Below are positions 1-10,890 of a stretch of 64,000 nt of DNA, piece by piece. The notes below the pieces were generated by a model. The model saw only the letters and a list, made by a program, of their open reading frames with translations. It was not told the origin of the DNA and ran no database searches. The position numbers were made by a program, and so were the translations under genes. Each line of letters begins with the position of its first letter. Position 1 is the stretch's first letter. This DNA is from Kappaphycus alvarezii (Eukaryota > Rhodophyta > Florideophyceae > Gigartinales > Solieriaceae). The stretch spans positions 143,538 through 207,537 of the forward strand of contig NADL03000146.1 of NCBI GenBank assembly GCA_002205965.3, read 5' to 3'.

Positions 1-634
1 ACTTGAATTTCATTGAAAACTTGTATATAACCCTAGCAAGGGCTTTTTACTTCAATGAAAGGCAGTTTTAGAAGCTAACGTACTTGATGGAATGCATTGA
101 GGGTGTTTGGAAATCTTTAGCTGCAGAGGTAGCGGAAATTTATTGAAGTCTATGCACAAGCGTAACGGTGGAGGTTCTCATGCGTCAGGGATGGTTTATT
201 GACTACTCAGGACTAATGGAGACTGTAAATCTGGCCTAATAGTGCAAAAACGGTTCACTGTTCTATGACCCCAAACACCCCCTCTCATTGAAGAGCTCGG
301 ATTACTCTGCAGAAACCTACGTCCTTGATATCAAGTGTGACGTTCGTACGGTAGGGTTGCTTTTAGCGCCTAGTACAGTGGGCATAATTATTTTTTGAAG
401 GGGTTTTTCGTGGTGTATGACGGGTTGGGGGGTTTTGTATGGCATCAAGCAGCACTTGTAGTACAGTCTTGTACAATACAGTACATCATTTTTCTACAGC
501 AATTAAGTTATAAATATGTTAAATTTGGTGGAATGATTGGAAAATTATGGGTGAATATGATAAGGGGGCTTTGACGTGGCTGTGATCCACAACTGGAAGC
601 AAGTCACGCTGTCACGTCTGCATCTCGGGCACAT
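1..634. other. Intergenic DNA, no gene seen
   Basis: No reading frame with recognisable protein similarity is seen on either strand. The stretch contains a short cluster of GTAC-type words around 455-490, like those seen in other intergenic parts of the window. It could hold the decayed upstream part (LTR) of the retroelement that follows, but no matching second copy of this sequence is present downstream of that element. Confidence 0.4.
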
Positions 635-865
635 TTGCATCCACTGCGCTGTAAGCCACTCGAGATAAGGCCAAATTGGCAGCTTACCGTTGATCAAGGA
701 CTTGATCTGCGATCAGAACCCGTCGAACAGATCTATATAACCGAAAACTTGGAAATCTTAGCTACAACTTCTGGTCCCTCAAGTCGTCGCTTGTTCTCAT
801 CCTTCGAACCAGCTCCAGGCGAATCACCGTCTAGGTCGACATTCACACAACACAACAACCTTACC

Positions 866-1722
866 ATGTCTGATACCGAATTCTACTCTGCTGCATCAAC
901 CGGTTCCGTATTGACGCCCTTGAAAACAAGTTTTCCACCCTCGAGAATCAACTCTCTGAATTCTTCAATTTGCTCAAGAGTGGTGCCGGTCCTTCCCCCC
1001 TAGCCGCTCCCGCCGCTGGGCCCTCCGCTGGCGCATATCAGCCTCGGATCCCGCAGATCACGCCACGGCCGCCACTGAGGCCTTCAAGGTTGGGCAACTG
1101 CAGTTTTCACTGCCACCCTCGATTGCCGAGCAGGTGGGTAAAACTTTCGCTAATCGGCAAGCTTACGCCTCCACTGGTAAGCTCAACAAGTTCTAGAAAC
1201 CTCTTACCGTCGCTCCGTTTCCCGCAAAGAGGTTCATTCCGGAACCAGAAGTTCTGTTTGCACGCATCAAGACAGCCTAACAAAGGGACGGGTGGGAAGC
1301 TGAAGCCCTCTGAAACGTGAGAAATAACTGTGATAACGCCCTCGCCAGTGCCCATCAGTTACCGAGGCCCTTGCTGCTAAGGACGTCCAAGTCTGTACCG
1401 AGTCCTTCGCTGCTCTACAACACTTTCTTAAAGATTCCTATTTCAAGGTATTGGAACGAGTTTATTTCTTCACCGACTCTTTGGAATCCAGTAAATCAGA
1501 GGCTATTCTTCTCCATAAGTACCTCAGAGAAGACGACTTCCCTTACGCGTCTGACCTGTACCTATCTACCAAACAGAAGTTTGCAGAGCTCCGTTCTCAA
1601 GCTTACGCAAAGGAGTTCAATAAGCAACAAGCCGCCGGGAACCGCCGCCTTCCGAAAAGACCTGGAAAGAACCAGTCTGGCCCGGCCGAAAAACTTTGGA
1701 ACCCTGGTGGTGCCTCTGGGCT
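866..1722 (+). pseudogene. Gag-like coding segment of copy A (chimeric?)
   Basis: A start codon at 866 begins a frame (MSDTEFYSAAST...) that continues with several frameshifts as an Ala/Pro/Gly-rich stretch, then a segment with charged helical character near 1451-1720. No CCHC zinc knuckle is visible, unlike the gag regions of copies B and C. Directly downstream, near 1722-1730, the sequence switches to the C-terminal half of the aspartic protease. The catalytic Asp-Ser/Thr-Gly half of the protease is missing. This suggests a deletion or template switch that joined a different capsid-like ORF to the pol region. No family is assigned to the capsid-like part. Confidence 0.45.
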
Positions 1723-1727
1723 TCTTG

Positions 1728-2040
1728 ATGGTACGGAACGCGCCATTTGACACTATTAGTGGCAGCCCTGCGCTCGAATCCATGCAAGCAAATTTGGATT
1801 ACGGGAGCAGCAGGTCCCTTGGCGGTTGAGAGGAAGAAGGCTCTTTTACCGCTACGAGGCGGGCCCCAGTGATTGATGGGATGCGTACTGACAGTGAGGA
1901 ATTCACATCCCCTGGAGAATCGGATGGAGAGCAGTTCCTGCATCGCCCCCTTCAGAATGAGGCGGCAGCGATGGTGGGTCGAACACCGAGCATGAATTGG
2001 TGCTGGCGATCAAAACAAGGAACCATATGAGCCTGATTTA
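1728..2040 (+). pseudogene. Retropepsin C-terminal fragment of copy A
   Basis: The frame through PFDTISGSPALE corresponds to the conserved PFD-II-G second half of the retroviral-type protease. The same segment in copy C reads PFDAIIGCPTME. It is followed by the acidic linker (SEEFTS) that also follows the protease in copies B (AEFTSS) and C (SEDFTS). The catalytic DSG/DTG motif that should lie about 80 residues upstream is absent. Frameshifts follow before the reverse transcriptase. Confidence 0.6.
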
Positions 2041-2076
2041 GAGGGGCTGCGCTGGAGGAGCGGCCCACTGAGGAAG

Positions 2077-3010
2077 ATGAGGAAGCGGATATTTCCGCAG
2101 TTCTCGTCTCGAAGGTGGAAAATCTCAAGGAAAGAGGACCGGGAAAAGTTGGTGAACGTGCTCAAGGAGAAGGACGTGATAGCGTGGTATATACATGATT
2201 TGGAGCCGGCTCGGGTGCCGGTGGTGCACTCTTTCGAGGTGATGGATGAGACTCCGATACACTCGAAGGCCCGCCGAATGCCGCCAAAGCATAACCAAGT
2301 AGTGAGGAAAGAGGTGGATGAGTTATTGGGAGCTGGGATTATCACGCCGTCGAGGTCCGCCTGGTCCTTTTTTCGGTGGTGATCGCCGCGAAGAAAGACA
2401 AAAGGCCACGGTTCTGCGTCGATTAATGTCAGTTGAGCCTGGTGATGAAGCCATACCGCTGGCCACTACCGAAGATCGAGGAGCTATTCGAAGTTCTGTC
2501 TAGTTCGAAGGTCTTCACGACCCTAGATCTGTATACCGGATATTGGAAAGTAAGTATGGCCGAAAGTTGCAAGGAGAAGAAAACGTTCGTTTCTAGGTAC
2601 GGAACGTACAAGTTTGAATTTATGCCGTTCGGTTTAATGAACGCATCAGCGACATTCCAACGAATGATGGATGAAGTTCTCAGGGGTCTACCCCTCTCCA
2701 TGGTTTACGTGGATGACGTGATCATCTTCTGCCAGACGAGAAAAACACGTAGGTCATTGTCAGGAGGTTTTCAAAAGGATTCAAGAGGCGAGACTGAAGC
2801 TCAAGGTAACAAAGTGCAGTTTCGCGCACTCGGAGGTCAAGTTGCTAGGGCACGTGGTTAACGGTCGACGCCGACAAGATAAAGGATATAGTGGAGGCCC
2901 CAGAGCCGAGAAATGTGACCGCACTGAGAAGTTTTCTCGGGTTCGCGCGGTACTATCGACGCTTTATACGGAACTTCGCAGATAGTTCCGCAGTGCTGCA
3001 TCCGGCAACC
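2077..3010 (+). pseudogene. Reverse transcriptase domain of copy A
   Basis: RNA-directed DNA polymerase core of a Ty3/gypsy pol polyprotein. Visible motifs include the N-terminal block VRKEVDELLGAGIITPS, the palm block FTTLDLYTGYWKV, the [17 protein letters not shown] block, and the catalytic YVDD at 2706-2717. Breaks occur near 2385 (between the ITPS block and the following Arg-rich part) and near 2750, and the connection block (SFLGFARYYRRFI, about 2930-2970) is in a third frame. Catalytic residues are retained, but the frame is interrupted, so it is a fossil. Confidence 0.88.
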
Positions 3011-3510
3011 TCCGTTAAGAAGGAATTTGAGTGGACCACGTGAATGCAGGAGGCCTTTGAGTACTTGAAAGAGAAGCTGACTACGCCTCCAGTCCTCGCG
3101 TCCCGGATTTCGACTCTCCTTTCGTGATGGAGACGGATGCTTCGTCGATCGCCCTAGGACTGGTCCTCTCTCAGAAGAAAGAAAATGGAAAGTTGCACCC
3201 AGTTCAGTTCGCATCTCAGACGATGACAGAGCAGGAACGTCGGTACACTACGAGCGAACGGGAAGCACTTTCTGTAAGGTTCGCTCTCAAGAAATTTCGT
3301 GTGTATCTGTTGTCCGATACACCGTTCGTGGTATATACGCATCACCAGGCCCTTCAGACGGCTTTCAAGGAGAAGGACATGAATGGAAGGTTGGCGAGGT
3401 GGATGGATTTGATTGGCGTATACGACTTTGAAATTAAGTACAGGCCTGGAAAGACCAATGCAGCGGCTGATTATCTCTCTCGCATACCCGCCGTAGAGCT
3501 TGAAGACACG
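3010..3510 (+). pseudogene. RNase H domain of copy A
   Basis: The frame 3124-3500 contains METDASS, the usual first catalytic Asp block of Ty3 RNase H, followed by HPVQFASQTM, ERRYTTSEREALSV (catalytic Glu), THHQALQ (where the usual form is TDHQAL, so the catalytic Asp position reads His or Tyr-Thr-His) and ending in the typical AAADYLSRIP. It normally degrades the RNA strand of the RNA-DNA hybrid. An in-frame TGA near 3041 and a frameshift near 3100 separate it from the reverse transcriptase. Confidence 0.85.
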
Positions 3511-3639
3511 ATGGGAGAAAACTACAAGAAGGGCCTAGTGCCGATGATGCAGTGTGAAGATTCTAAACTATATGGACTGGAGCCGGACCTACAGGACATC
3601 ACGAGATTTCTGGCCGGGGAAAGTGTTCAGGAAACGGAT

Positions 3640-4115
3640 CCAAAGAAGAAAATCGCCATTCGGAGGAAAGCGAAGAGATTCATGATTTGGAACGACACTC
3701 TGTTCCGACGGGAGAAGGATGGACTGCGCGTTGTCCCGCCGATTGGGCAGCGTGAAGAAACATTGAGAGCTTTCCACGATGATGTCGGTCATTGGGATTC
3801 TGGCTCTACAAGGAAGTTTGTGAAGGATAGTTTTTTGGTGGCCGGGGGTGTATCAGGACGTGACGGAGCATGTCAAGGCTTGCGCGGACTGTCAAGACGC
3901 ACGAAGACTACCGACTTATCATACAAGTCTTAGAGCGCCCGTTACCGGGTTGTTTGAAACGTTTTCAGTTGACTTCGCGAACCCTTTCAAGTCATCCCGG
4001 AGGGGAAAGAGGTTTGCTCTAATTGCGGTTGAACACATGACGAGTTGGCCAATAGCTTGGGTAACGGTGAAGTTTTTCGGTAACGAAGCGGGGGAATTGC
4101 CAGTTTGGAGATTGC
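3640..4115 (+). pseudogene. Integrase N-terminal part of copy A
   Basis: The His-His-Cys-Cys zinc finger of integrase is visible: FHDDVGHWDS around 3774-3800 and, after a one-base shift near 3840, CADCQD near 3881. The start of the catalytic core follows (FSVDFANPF, first Asp). After about 4080 the similarity is lost; the second Asp and the Glu of the D,D-35-E triad are missing. The element is therefore truncated on its 3' side. Confidence 0.75.
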
Positions 4116-4160
4116 GGCGAGTGATTCGGTGTGAACGAAGCTCGAAGAGGTTATAGGCAC

Positions 4161-4989
4161 CCAAGTTGAGAGAGAACGTGGTCCGGAGCTAGCGGGGAAG
4201 GAGTCTGATCGTAGCACCATTGAGAATTAGGTAGACAACGGAAGATGAAAGTTAGTGGAGGTGTCACGTGAGGTTTGTGGATACTTACGGTGGGTTAGTA
4301 GTGTGTTTGCCGGAGGCGATGAAGAGGAGTTTGTTAGTAGTTGCAACGTCACGCCAAGGGGGCCCCGCCAGGAGTACGCCAGCTATTTAAACAGCACGTT
4401 GGCGCTTCTCAGAGGCAAGCGGGGATGGTTGAGGGCGTACCGCAGTAATTGATGGTTGATAGACTGGACTTGGGTTGGAAGGGCATGAAGTTCGTAGGCA
4501 GGCAGCGTAGGGGTTTCGGCTGGGGTTGCACTGTCTATTTGTGCGCCCGTGGCGCACAATGAGTGTGTGGGGGCGTTTGGGCTGTGAGAGCTCACCTAGT
4601 AATCTGGGGAGATACTGTGTTGTATCTCTCCAGTCGGTTAGGGTTACGTGCTGTGTTACCACCACCCGGCGCATTACAGTATAGGTTTATATACTATACT
4701 GTGTCGAAGATGCACTGAAAATAGAAAGGAAAGGTTCCGCTTGACCGAAAGGAAGGACAAGAAAAATAAAGGACATTCACAATCATTACAGTACCTGGCG
4801 AAAATTACTGTATCCTTTTATTGTACAGCGCGAGCCATTTAATAATATTTGGCCATTTCAGAATAAGCATATCATTAAAATTTAATGAAATCATTAGTCA
4901 AACGTTACATCTGCTATGTACAAAAACTAAGCATTTTCGGACCGCCAAACTGACGTCCGAGAAGTATAGTACTGTACTGTACAGTATGC
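4161..4989. other. Non-coding stretch between two mobile-element relics
   Basis: No recognisable gene. There is a short palindromic AT-rich patch near 4680-4705 and a GTAC-rich patch near 4968-4988 (agtactgtactgtacagta). Short open frames on both strands have no recognisable similarity and overlap each other, so they are not called. Confidence 0.35.
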
Positions 4990-6290
4990 ACATTCCTCGA
5001 TATGGCTGTTGCCGTTCGCCATGGCACGCGTCCCGATTATGCCTATGCAACGACAACCAATTACCTACGTATGCTCCTGTTCGCCCTCGTGCTGAAATCT
5101 CTGCTGCTCGAACTCCGCAATACCTTTTCACACCTCCCCCTTAAATTCTGGTACACAGATGACGTAAAACTCATTGTGGCACTGTAACACGATCGCTATG
5201 TGCTCGAGTTTCTCACCGACCGTCGACGGCCTCTGAGTTCCACACCAACAATTCCCGCGACAAGACTGCTTCATGGCCGCCGACCACCCAGTCCTAGTAC
5301 CTCCTAACCGCCGCCGCAATGTCTTGCGACTTCAAGACCGCGGAGGTCACTTCTGTGCTCGGAAGCCCGTTTGGCAGTATCGCGTGATGCCTCCACCTCC
5401 TTGACGTCAACCTCGACACTATCCGAACTTTCTGTACATCTCTTGTCATTTTGAACGACCCCCATCTCGCCTTTCAGATTCTTCGCTGCTGCGCTCCTCC
5501 TGTCGGCTTAGGTATCTTTTTCGCAGTACCCCGTCGCATTTAACCGCTTCCCTTGCCAAGTCCTTTGACGAGGAATGCGAAGGGTATTCGAAAGCAAACG
5601 TCACCGCAAAACCGACACAGGCTGGAACCAGCCTACACTGCCCTTCGCCTAAGGTGGCCTCGGCTTATGTCAAACCCAAGGAGTCAAATCATCTGCGTGA
5701 GCAATATCTCTCCTCGCAAACTCGGCACTGGTACAACAGTTTCTTGGCTATTCCCCACTCGGCACTGTCCACCCCCTCGCTCCGTAATATGAACCCCTTG
5801 CAATCGCCCTCAACCTCCCTGCTGACCTCCAACTACGGAACTTAGTCTCCCGGACGCCCCAACAGGACGCCTCCGACCCCGTCATCTGTAGCAAGAAATA
5901 ACCGTACACCTCCATACCGACATATTTCTCCGTCTGCAACAGCAAACACCCGCATCCTTCACTGATCACCGTGCCCGCTTGGCAGCCGCTGCCTCCAAAA
6001 GCCTCATCCGCTCAATTCTACACCCTACTAGTATTCAGGAACCACTTCATCGAGGCCGAGGTGTGGCGCACTATGGATGACGTTCGCCTCGGTATACCCT
6101 AAGTTGGAATGCATCCGTCTCTGCGCGATGTGCGCGACAAGCACCACCCAGCACTTCCCAATACTTGGTGCACCCGTATACCACGCCTCCGTTTGTGGGA
6201 TCGCTGTGGAGGCCGTGAGGCGACAGGACCGCCCACGCGACACTCTACCTCTTGCGACAAGCTCTGTGGTGTGAAACTCTGTGGATCTTT
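4990..6290 (+). pseudogene. Non-LTR retrotransposon reverse transcriptase relic
   Basis: Pieces in three frames line up in the order expected for the C-terminal half of a LINE-type reverse transcriptase. LLFALVLKSLLLE (about 5067-5110) matches the block that normally follows GDPLGP. A WYTDD at 5149-5163 is the catalytic palm motif, which is usually Y-x-DD. GGLGLC near 5660 matches the conserved GGLGLR block. Near 6200 there is a CGG...GDRTAHATL-like stretch corresponding to the C-terminal GDH...GDR..RHN..RD block. Many frameshifts and stops make it inactive. No endonuclease domain is seen upstream, consistent with 5' truncation. Confidence 0.62.
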
Positions 6291-6393
6291 CTCCCTCCTA
6301 CCGTCCCGTATCCATTCAGATTGACGAAGGTCGTTTCATAAAAAATAAAACTTGTTCCTTTCTTGAATCAGACTCAAACTCTCTACAGTTAAA

Positions 6394-7645
6394 CTATACA
6401 TTACGGAAGTGCAATTCAATCCGCCTGCGCCGCTTGTTACGATAGCGCTCCTGAAAGTTACGACGCCTAGTAGCAATATCCTCGCCAATAGAATATAGCC
6501 TCTTTTTGAACCGCTTTTGCTGAGTGTTGTCTTCTGAGCGCAGAGGATGCATCTGAATGTGAATATTTGACAATGCTACACAAGGAAGAAAAAAGCAATC
6601 GCAGCGGTCTTCTTTCCAGCGCTCTTACTGTCAATTACCTCCCACAGTGAGCACAACCGCCCGAAAAAAATTTCCACGATAATACGATTAGACGACATTT
6701 TCTTTTTTGCGGCCTCTTCTTCACGACTTAAATTCCATTACGCGGCTTCTTTTTCGGAATCAATGCCCTGGTCAATTTCATCGCCCATGGTACGCTTTAT
6801 CCATTAATACGCTCCAATAGTTTGGGAACTCACCACAGAGGGGACCAATGTCGGCATTTCTTTTTCGGAAAGTGTCTTCTTGAGAGCCTCTCTGTGGAAG
6901 TCAATATTCAGCTGAAACATTTCCAAATCAGCCACTGACCCCGGGTAGTACATCGAACAGTTCAGAGCCTGTCCTTTCGGAAGCACAGACACTTCGACTT
7001 TGAAACTTTAAAGGTTGTGTTTCCCACTAAAATAAACCTTCCTCTCCTGCATATTTCCACTCGGCCTGTTCGCTTGTTGAAAAGTGACATCAGCAGCGTA
7101 CCTAGCGGTAGGGTAGTACTTAAACTTATTACCGTCTTGAAGCATCTGATCGAAAGGAAGAAGAGTCCAATTACGTTCTACAATTGCTTCGTAAAGAGGG
7201 CCACTAAGCAGGTACATGAATTTTGTCATCATTTTCTCAAACTTTGGACCTTACAGGCTGAACAATTTTACCAGAAATTCCCACTGGGCTCCCACTTTTA
7301 ATTTTGTTAAAGGCATAAACAACATATCCTTTTCCCCGTACTTCCCCCTCCTATCAGGCCCTACGTTACAGCGCTCACTGAAAATTGGCTCCATACTTCC
7401 CCAAATAGTGCTGAACTCCGAATAATTGAAGTTGGTCATATCTTGTACTGCTTTCGCGCCCCCGCTTCGTAGAAGATGTCGAAAACGGGGGAAGGGATGA
7501 AGTCTCATCGTCAGTGAAAAATTCGCTGTCGCTACCATCAAATTCCTGCAGTTCCGCTTCTCGCTCTACCGCAGCGTCTGCAAGAATATGCAGCGCATTC
7601 GCCGCCTGCTGTTGTATTGGTATAAGGACGGTAGTTTCAGTTATT
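6394..7645 (-). pseudogene. PIF/Harbinger-like DDE transposase relic, minus copy
   Basis: Fragments in order from 7645 down to 6394 are homologous along their length to the plus-strand copy at 8300-9560. They run from an N-terminal Asp/Glu-rich block (LADAAVEREAELQEFDGSD) through TNFNYSEFSTIWG, ARYAADVTFQQ, ERKVYFSGKH and MYYPGSVADLEMF to a C-terminal SNIHIQMHPLRSED followed by an Arg-rich tail ending at a TAG at 6394-6396. DVTFQ, YFSGKH.L, HYPGS.SDL and a late HPLRS are typical of the DDE_4-type superfamily endonuclease found in PIF/Harbinger elements. Most of the segment between SDL and the C-terminus (ADKGYQG and VENYFG in the other copy) is not seen, so this copy is deleted internally as well as frameshifted. 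Confidence 0.7.
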
Positions 7646-7789
7646 GTTGCTTGCTGCGTGGACTGTATTTTTGTTGAAGGGTCGGGGAAGATAGGGCAGG
7701 GGCAAACAGATAATACTTTTAGAGGATTTAATGGTGTTTCTGAGATTGAAGGTTTTCGGTATGCGTATATTTTAAAAAATTTGTGACAA

Positions 7790-8299
7790 GATTGAGATAT
7801 ATATCAATGCCTAGGTCGTTTACAAACAGAGCGGGCTTGCTATTAGAGTTAGTCCTCATTTCTAGTTGATTTGATTGTAAGTTTACCTTTTAGTCATTGT
7901 ACCACTAGTCCAATTCCGAAGTTAAACTGATATAAACCTAGGACTGGAAAAAACTACAGGGGATAAAACGATTGGATGGTACAGTTTGTAATAGAAAAAT
8001 TATCAGCTTACAGAAAAAATGTTTTTGATGAAATTAGTACAAAAGCAAACAGATATGCAACGTTCTTGCGATCTTAGAATATTTCGAAATAAAAAAGGCG
8101 GCATAGAAAAAGAACGCCAAATATTTGAAAAGACTGTCTATTCACCAACTTAAACAATCTCGCACCCAAGTCTTATACAGTATCCAAGCATCTGATGGTG
8201 GCCAAAGATGCAACATCCCCCTCAATGCCACGCCACCGCAACCCAAGTTCCCCTACAATGCCGATGCCGCAGTCTTCAGCACTTAACAATCTGACAGCA
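7790..8299. other. AT-rich spacer between two head-to-head transposase relics
   Basis: No gene is seen. The 5' ends of the two transposase relics face each other across this spacer. It may contain the outer sequences of one or both elements, but no terminal inverted repeat could be recognised by eye. Confidence 0.35.
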
Positions 8300-9560
8300 T
8301 CACCGAGGCTTCCCATGGACTTCGCCTACTACTAGAGGCTGCGATAGAGCGAGATGCGCAAATCAACGCGTACAATGGGGACGACCGCCAACAATCAGAT
8401 GAGGAAAATGACTCTGATTGCCCAATCTTCTATCGATTCTACGAGGCTGGTGGCAGCGACGCGATTCTCAAAATGAAAAACTTTAACCCCCAATAGGTTG
8501 ATTATATTTGGGGGCCTTTTTCCAATTTCGTGTTAATGACCCACAATGTAGGGCGTGGTCGAAAAAGTGATGTTAGTGAGAAGGATGCATTTTTTATGAT
8601 GATTGTGGTTGTCAAAAATGGGGGCAATGGGATTTTCTAGCACGAATTTTGGGGAGAAAGGGGCCATCTTTTGAGATTTTAATCAACCGTTTTGTCCGAG
8701 AAATAAGTAGTTTTATGTTTGAGGCAGCGTTGGACTCAGTTGGTGAACAATTTAGCATGGATACACTAAGAAATGACGGAACTTTATTTATGCACTATAG
8801 CTATGCTAGATACGCTACAGATGTTACTTTTCAGCAAGCGTTTGGAGCTAGTGGTAGTATGCAGGAAGAAAAAGTATATTTCAGCGGTAAGCATTAGCTT
8901 TATAGATTCAAAACAGAAGTTTCTGTTCTACCGAATGGGCTTCCTATAGGATGTTCTAAGCACTACCCAGGATGAACTTCAGATTTGAATATTTTTCAAG
9001 ACAACAGGGAATTTCATGACGAAAATTTAAAGAAAACAAGTGCTGAAGAAATGAGAGAGGATTCGGGGTAGTTGTCGGAGGAGTATCTGCAGCTGTGGGC
9101 TGTTTTGGCAGATAAAGGGTATCAAGGTATTGGTGAATTTACGAGGGCTGTGTTGCCCAAAAATAGACCACAGAATGTACATTTGACAAGAAATAGGCGG
9201 GCGCGCAACGACCGTGTTTTATCGGATCAAGTTCTAGTGGAGAACTATTTTGGAAGTCTGTGTGGCCTTCGGGCTATATTGTCAGCAAAGTGGACGTGGG
9301 GCGAGGCCGGGTAGGACGACCATTTTAAAATATTCATGGCGCTAACAAACCTACATATACGAATGCATCCGCTACGAAGCGACGACCTGGCTACGCATCG
9401 CCGTATTCGTAACAGGCTGTTTTATATAGGGGTGTCTAATGCTCAGAAGTGGAGGCAAGTACAGCAAAACTGTCGGCGCAAGCGGCGGGCGAGGATGGAT
9501 GTCCAGTTCCGTGCGACTTCAAGTTTACGCACCGGGAGACATTCCCTTGCTGACTATTGA
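8300..9560 (+). pseudogene. PIF/Harbinger-like DDE transposase relic, plus copy
   Basis: The more complete of the two copies. It reads, with frameshifts, LRLLLEAAIERDAQI (about 8310), the Trp-Gly block near 8500, ARYATDVTFQQAF (about 8805), EEKVYFSGKH, EVSVLPNGLPIG, the HYPG block, WAVLADKGYQGIGEF (about 9095), LSDQVLVENYFGSLCGL and finally ALTNLHIRMHPLRSDD with an Arg-rich tail. The ADKGYQG and VENYFG blocks are hallmarks of DDE_4 endonuclease domains, where the second Asp and the Glu of the DDE triad reside. In-frame stops near 8497, 8640, 8900 and 9070 mean it cannot make transposase. No second Myb-like protein gene typical of Harbinger elements is seen nearby. Confidence 0.75.
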
Positions 9561-9794
9561 GCCAGTGATGCAATAAAGGATGCTGTACTGTTTTGTTGTT
9601 GTCGGCTAGCACGTGTGGGAATTCATGTCGCAACCAAGTTGGCGAAGTTCCGGGCCGCCGGAGGCTAGCATCCCAACACGGAGAATGTAAACATAATGAA
9701 GCGATGCCCAGAATCCTTCTTTCGAATAAGTTAGACTAATCGAGTGTATTTGCCGAGACACGCATTGTTAAGGTATTTGTTTGGGCATCTCGCA

Positions 9795-10319
9795 CTACAT
9801 AGAAGGTTTATGGGGGCTCGAGAATAGGATTTCGCGCTGAGTCCGGATGAGGGAATCAGCGATGGGGCGGAGCGTTGCAAGGAAGTCGTGGCGCAGGCGC
9901 CATGTGCATTCCTCAGAAGATAGGCGGTTGATTTCCGCTATGATAATTTGATGAAGGGCGGAAATGTCAGCAGTGGAGGCGCAGGCGTCACGGGGGTGGA
10001 GAATTGCCGTGAATGTGAGTGTCGGGACGATGAGGTCTTGGAAAGTGGCTTGTTGACGGAAGCATCGGTAGGCGTGGAGAATGAGGGAGACGGCTCGCTC
10101 AGGTGCAACAAGGAAGAAAACAGAGGGAGTGTTCGATTGGAGTACGGGGATTGGTGCGCGTAATCCTCCCTCGCGGAGAGCATGGCGGATGTGAGAGGGG
10201 TCGCGGATGCGGCCGGTTTGTTCAGCGCCCTGAACGTACACGGAAAGGCAGGGTTCGGGTGAACAGAGCCTTCGTGCGGTGGGGGCGATCGCAGAGCAGG
10301 CGCGGCGAGTCAGAGGCAC
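9795..10319 (-). CDS. Hypothetical protein, 174 aa
   Basis: An uninterrupted frame of 174 codons with a Met start at 10319. The product is Ala/Arg/Leu-rich with no obvious signal peptide or membrane segment. It contains a central helical block (PERAVSLILHAYRCFRQQ) followed by a mixed Ala/Ile-rich block. The family is not recognised. It lies between a transposase relic and the 5' LTR of a Ty3 element, so it could be a repeat-borne ORF. A loosely similar composition is seen on the minus strand at 19.9-20.7 kb, but no confident alignment could be made. The long frame in GC-rich DNA may be fortuitous. Confidence 0.3.
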   Translation of the reverse strand: MPLTRRACSAIAPTARRLCSPEPCLSVYVQGAEQTGRIRDPSHIRHALREGGLRAPIPVLQSNTPSVFFLVAPERAVSLILHAYRCFRQQATFQDLIVPTLTFTAILHPRDACASTADISALHQIIIAEINRLSSEECTWRLRHDFLATLRPIADSLIRTQREILFSSPHKPSM

Positions 10320-10622
10320 CGGTCAGTCGAGCTCTTTGGTGGTGTCGGTTGGGGAAGGGTCCTGAAGGCGGAGAGCGGGCAGGCATAAGTACCATATAGG
10401 CAAAATGGGGTGTTAGTAACGAACAAAAGTATAACAGTACTGTGGTAAGGATTAGAATGTTCAACACTGTAGGATTCATACAGTTTGTTGCGTAATTTCT
10501 AGTTTTTTGGTCAGTTGGCTGCATTTCAGCCGTTTGGTCTTTTTCGTTCATTTACTGTAATTTGTTTTATCATATACTTGCACACCCTGCGTATTCGGTA
10601 TTGTACAGTAGGCCTACTTGCA

Positions 10623-10854
10623 TGATGTGAGCTCTACGCGTACACATGTACACGTCGAGCTCACCGTTGTTCTGGTCCATTCGTTTGTAACGGTTCTTTT
10701 CACCGTCGGCCTATACAACGGGGAACGGGGGACAGGACTTGAAAGAAAGAAGAGGGGGAGGCAGGTAAAAAGCGACTCAAGGTGATTTTCTTGTTTATTT
10801 GACTCTACTGCGTCGGAAAACGCTAAGTGAAGCGGACAGAAAAGACCGCTTTCA
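10623..10854 (+). repeat. 5' LTR of Ty3 copy B
   Basis: 232 bp, starting TGATGTGAGC and ending CTTTCA. It is directly repeated at 17047-17312, including the well conserved 3' half (from the ggcctata word through cggaaaacgct to aagaccgct). The 3' LTR copy contains an extra ~39-bp tandem unit that is missing here. Confidence 0.85.
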
Positions 10855-10855
10855 T

Positions 10856-10874
10856 TGGTACTTCTGTCGAGGGT
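10856..10874 (+). other. Candidate tRNA primer binding site of copy B
   Basis: The sequence just inside the 5' LTR begins TGGTACTTCTG. A very similar TTTGGTACTCTTG sits at the same place inside the 5' LTR of copy C (48994). A TGG start, complementary to a tRNA CCA end, and the same position in two elements support a primer binding site. The tRNA species is not identified. Confidence 0.55.
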
Positions 10875-10890
10875 GCTTTCGCTATTCAAT

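Larger units (their letters stand above)
635..4160 (+). mobile_element. Ty3/gypsy LTR retrotransposon relic, copy A
   Basis: Domains in the order protease tail, reverse transcriptase, RNase H and integrase zinc finger identify a Ty3/gypsy-type retrotransposon. The reading frame breaks near 2385, 2750, 2860, 3040 (in-frame stop), 3100 and 3840, so the copy is not functional. The integrase stops early in its catalytic core near 4080-4160 and no 3' LTR is seen. A TATA-like word (tctatataacc, near 731) precedes the gag-like region. The 5' limit is uncertain; the first part (866-1722) does not look like the gag of the other two Ty3-type copies in this window. Confidence 0.85.
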
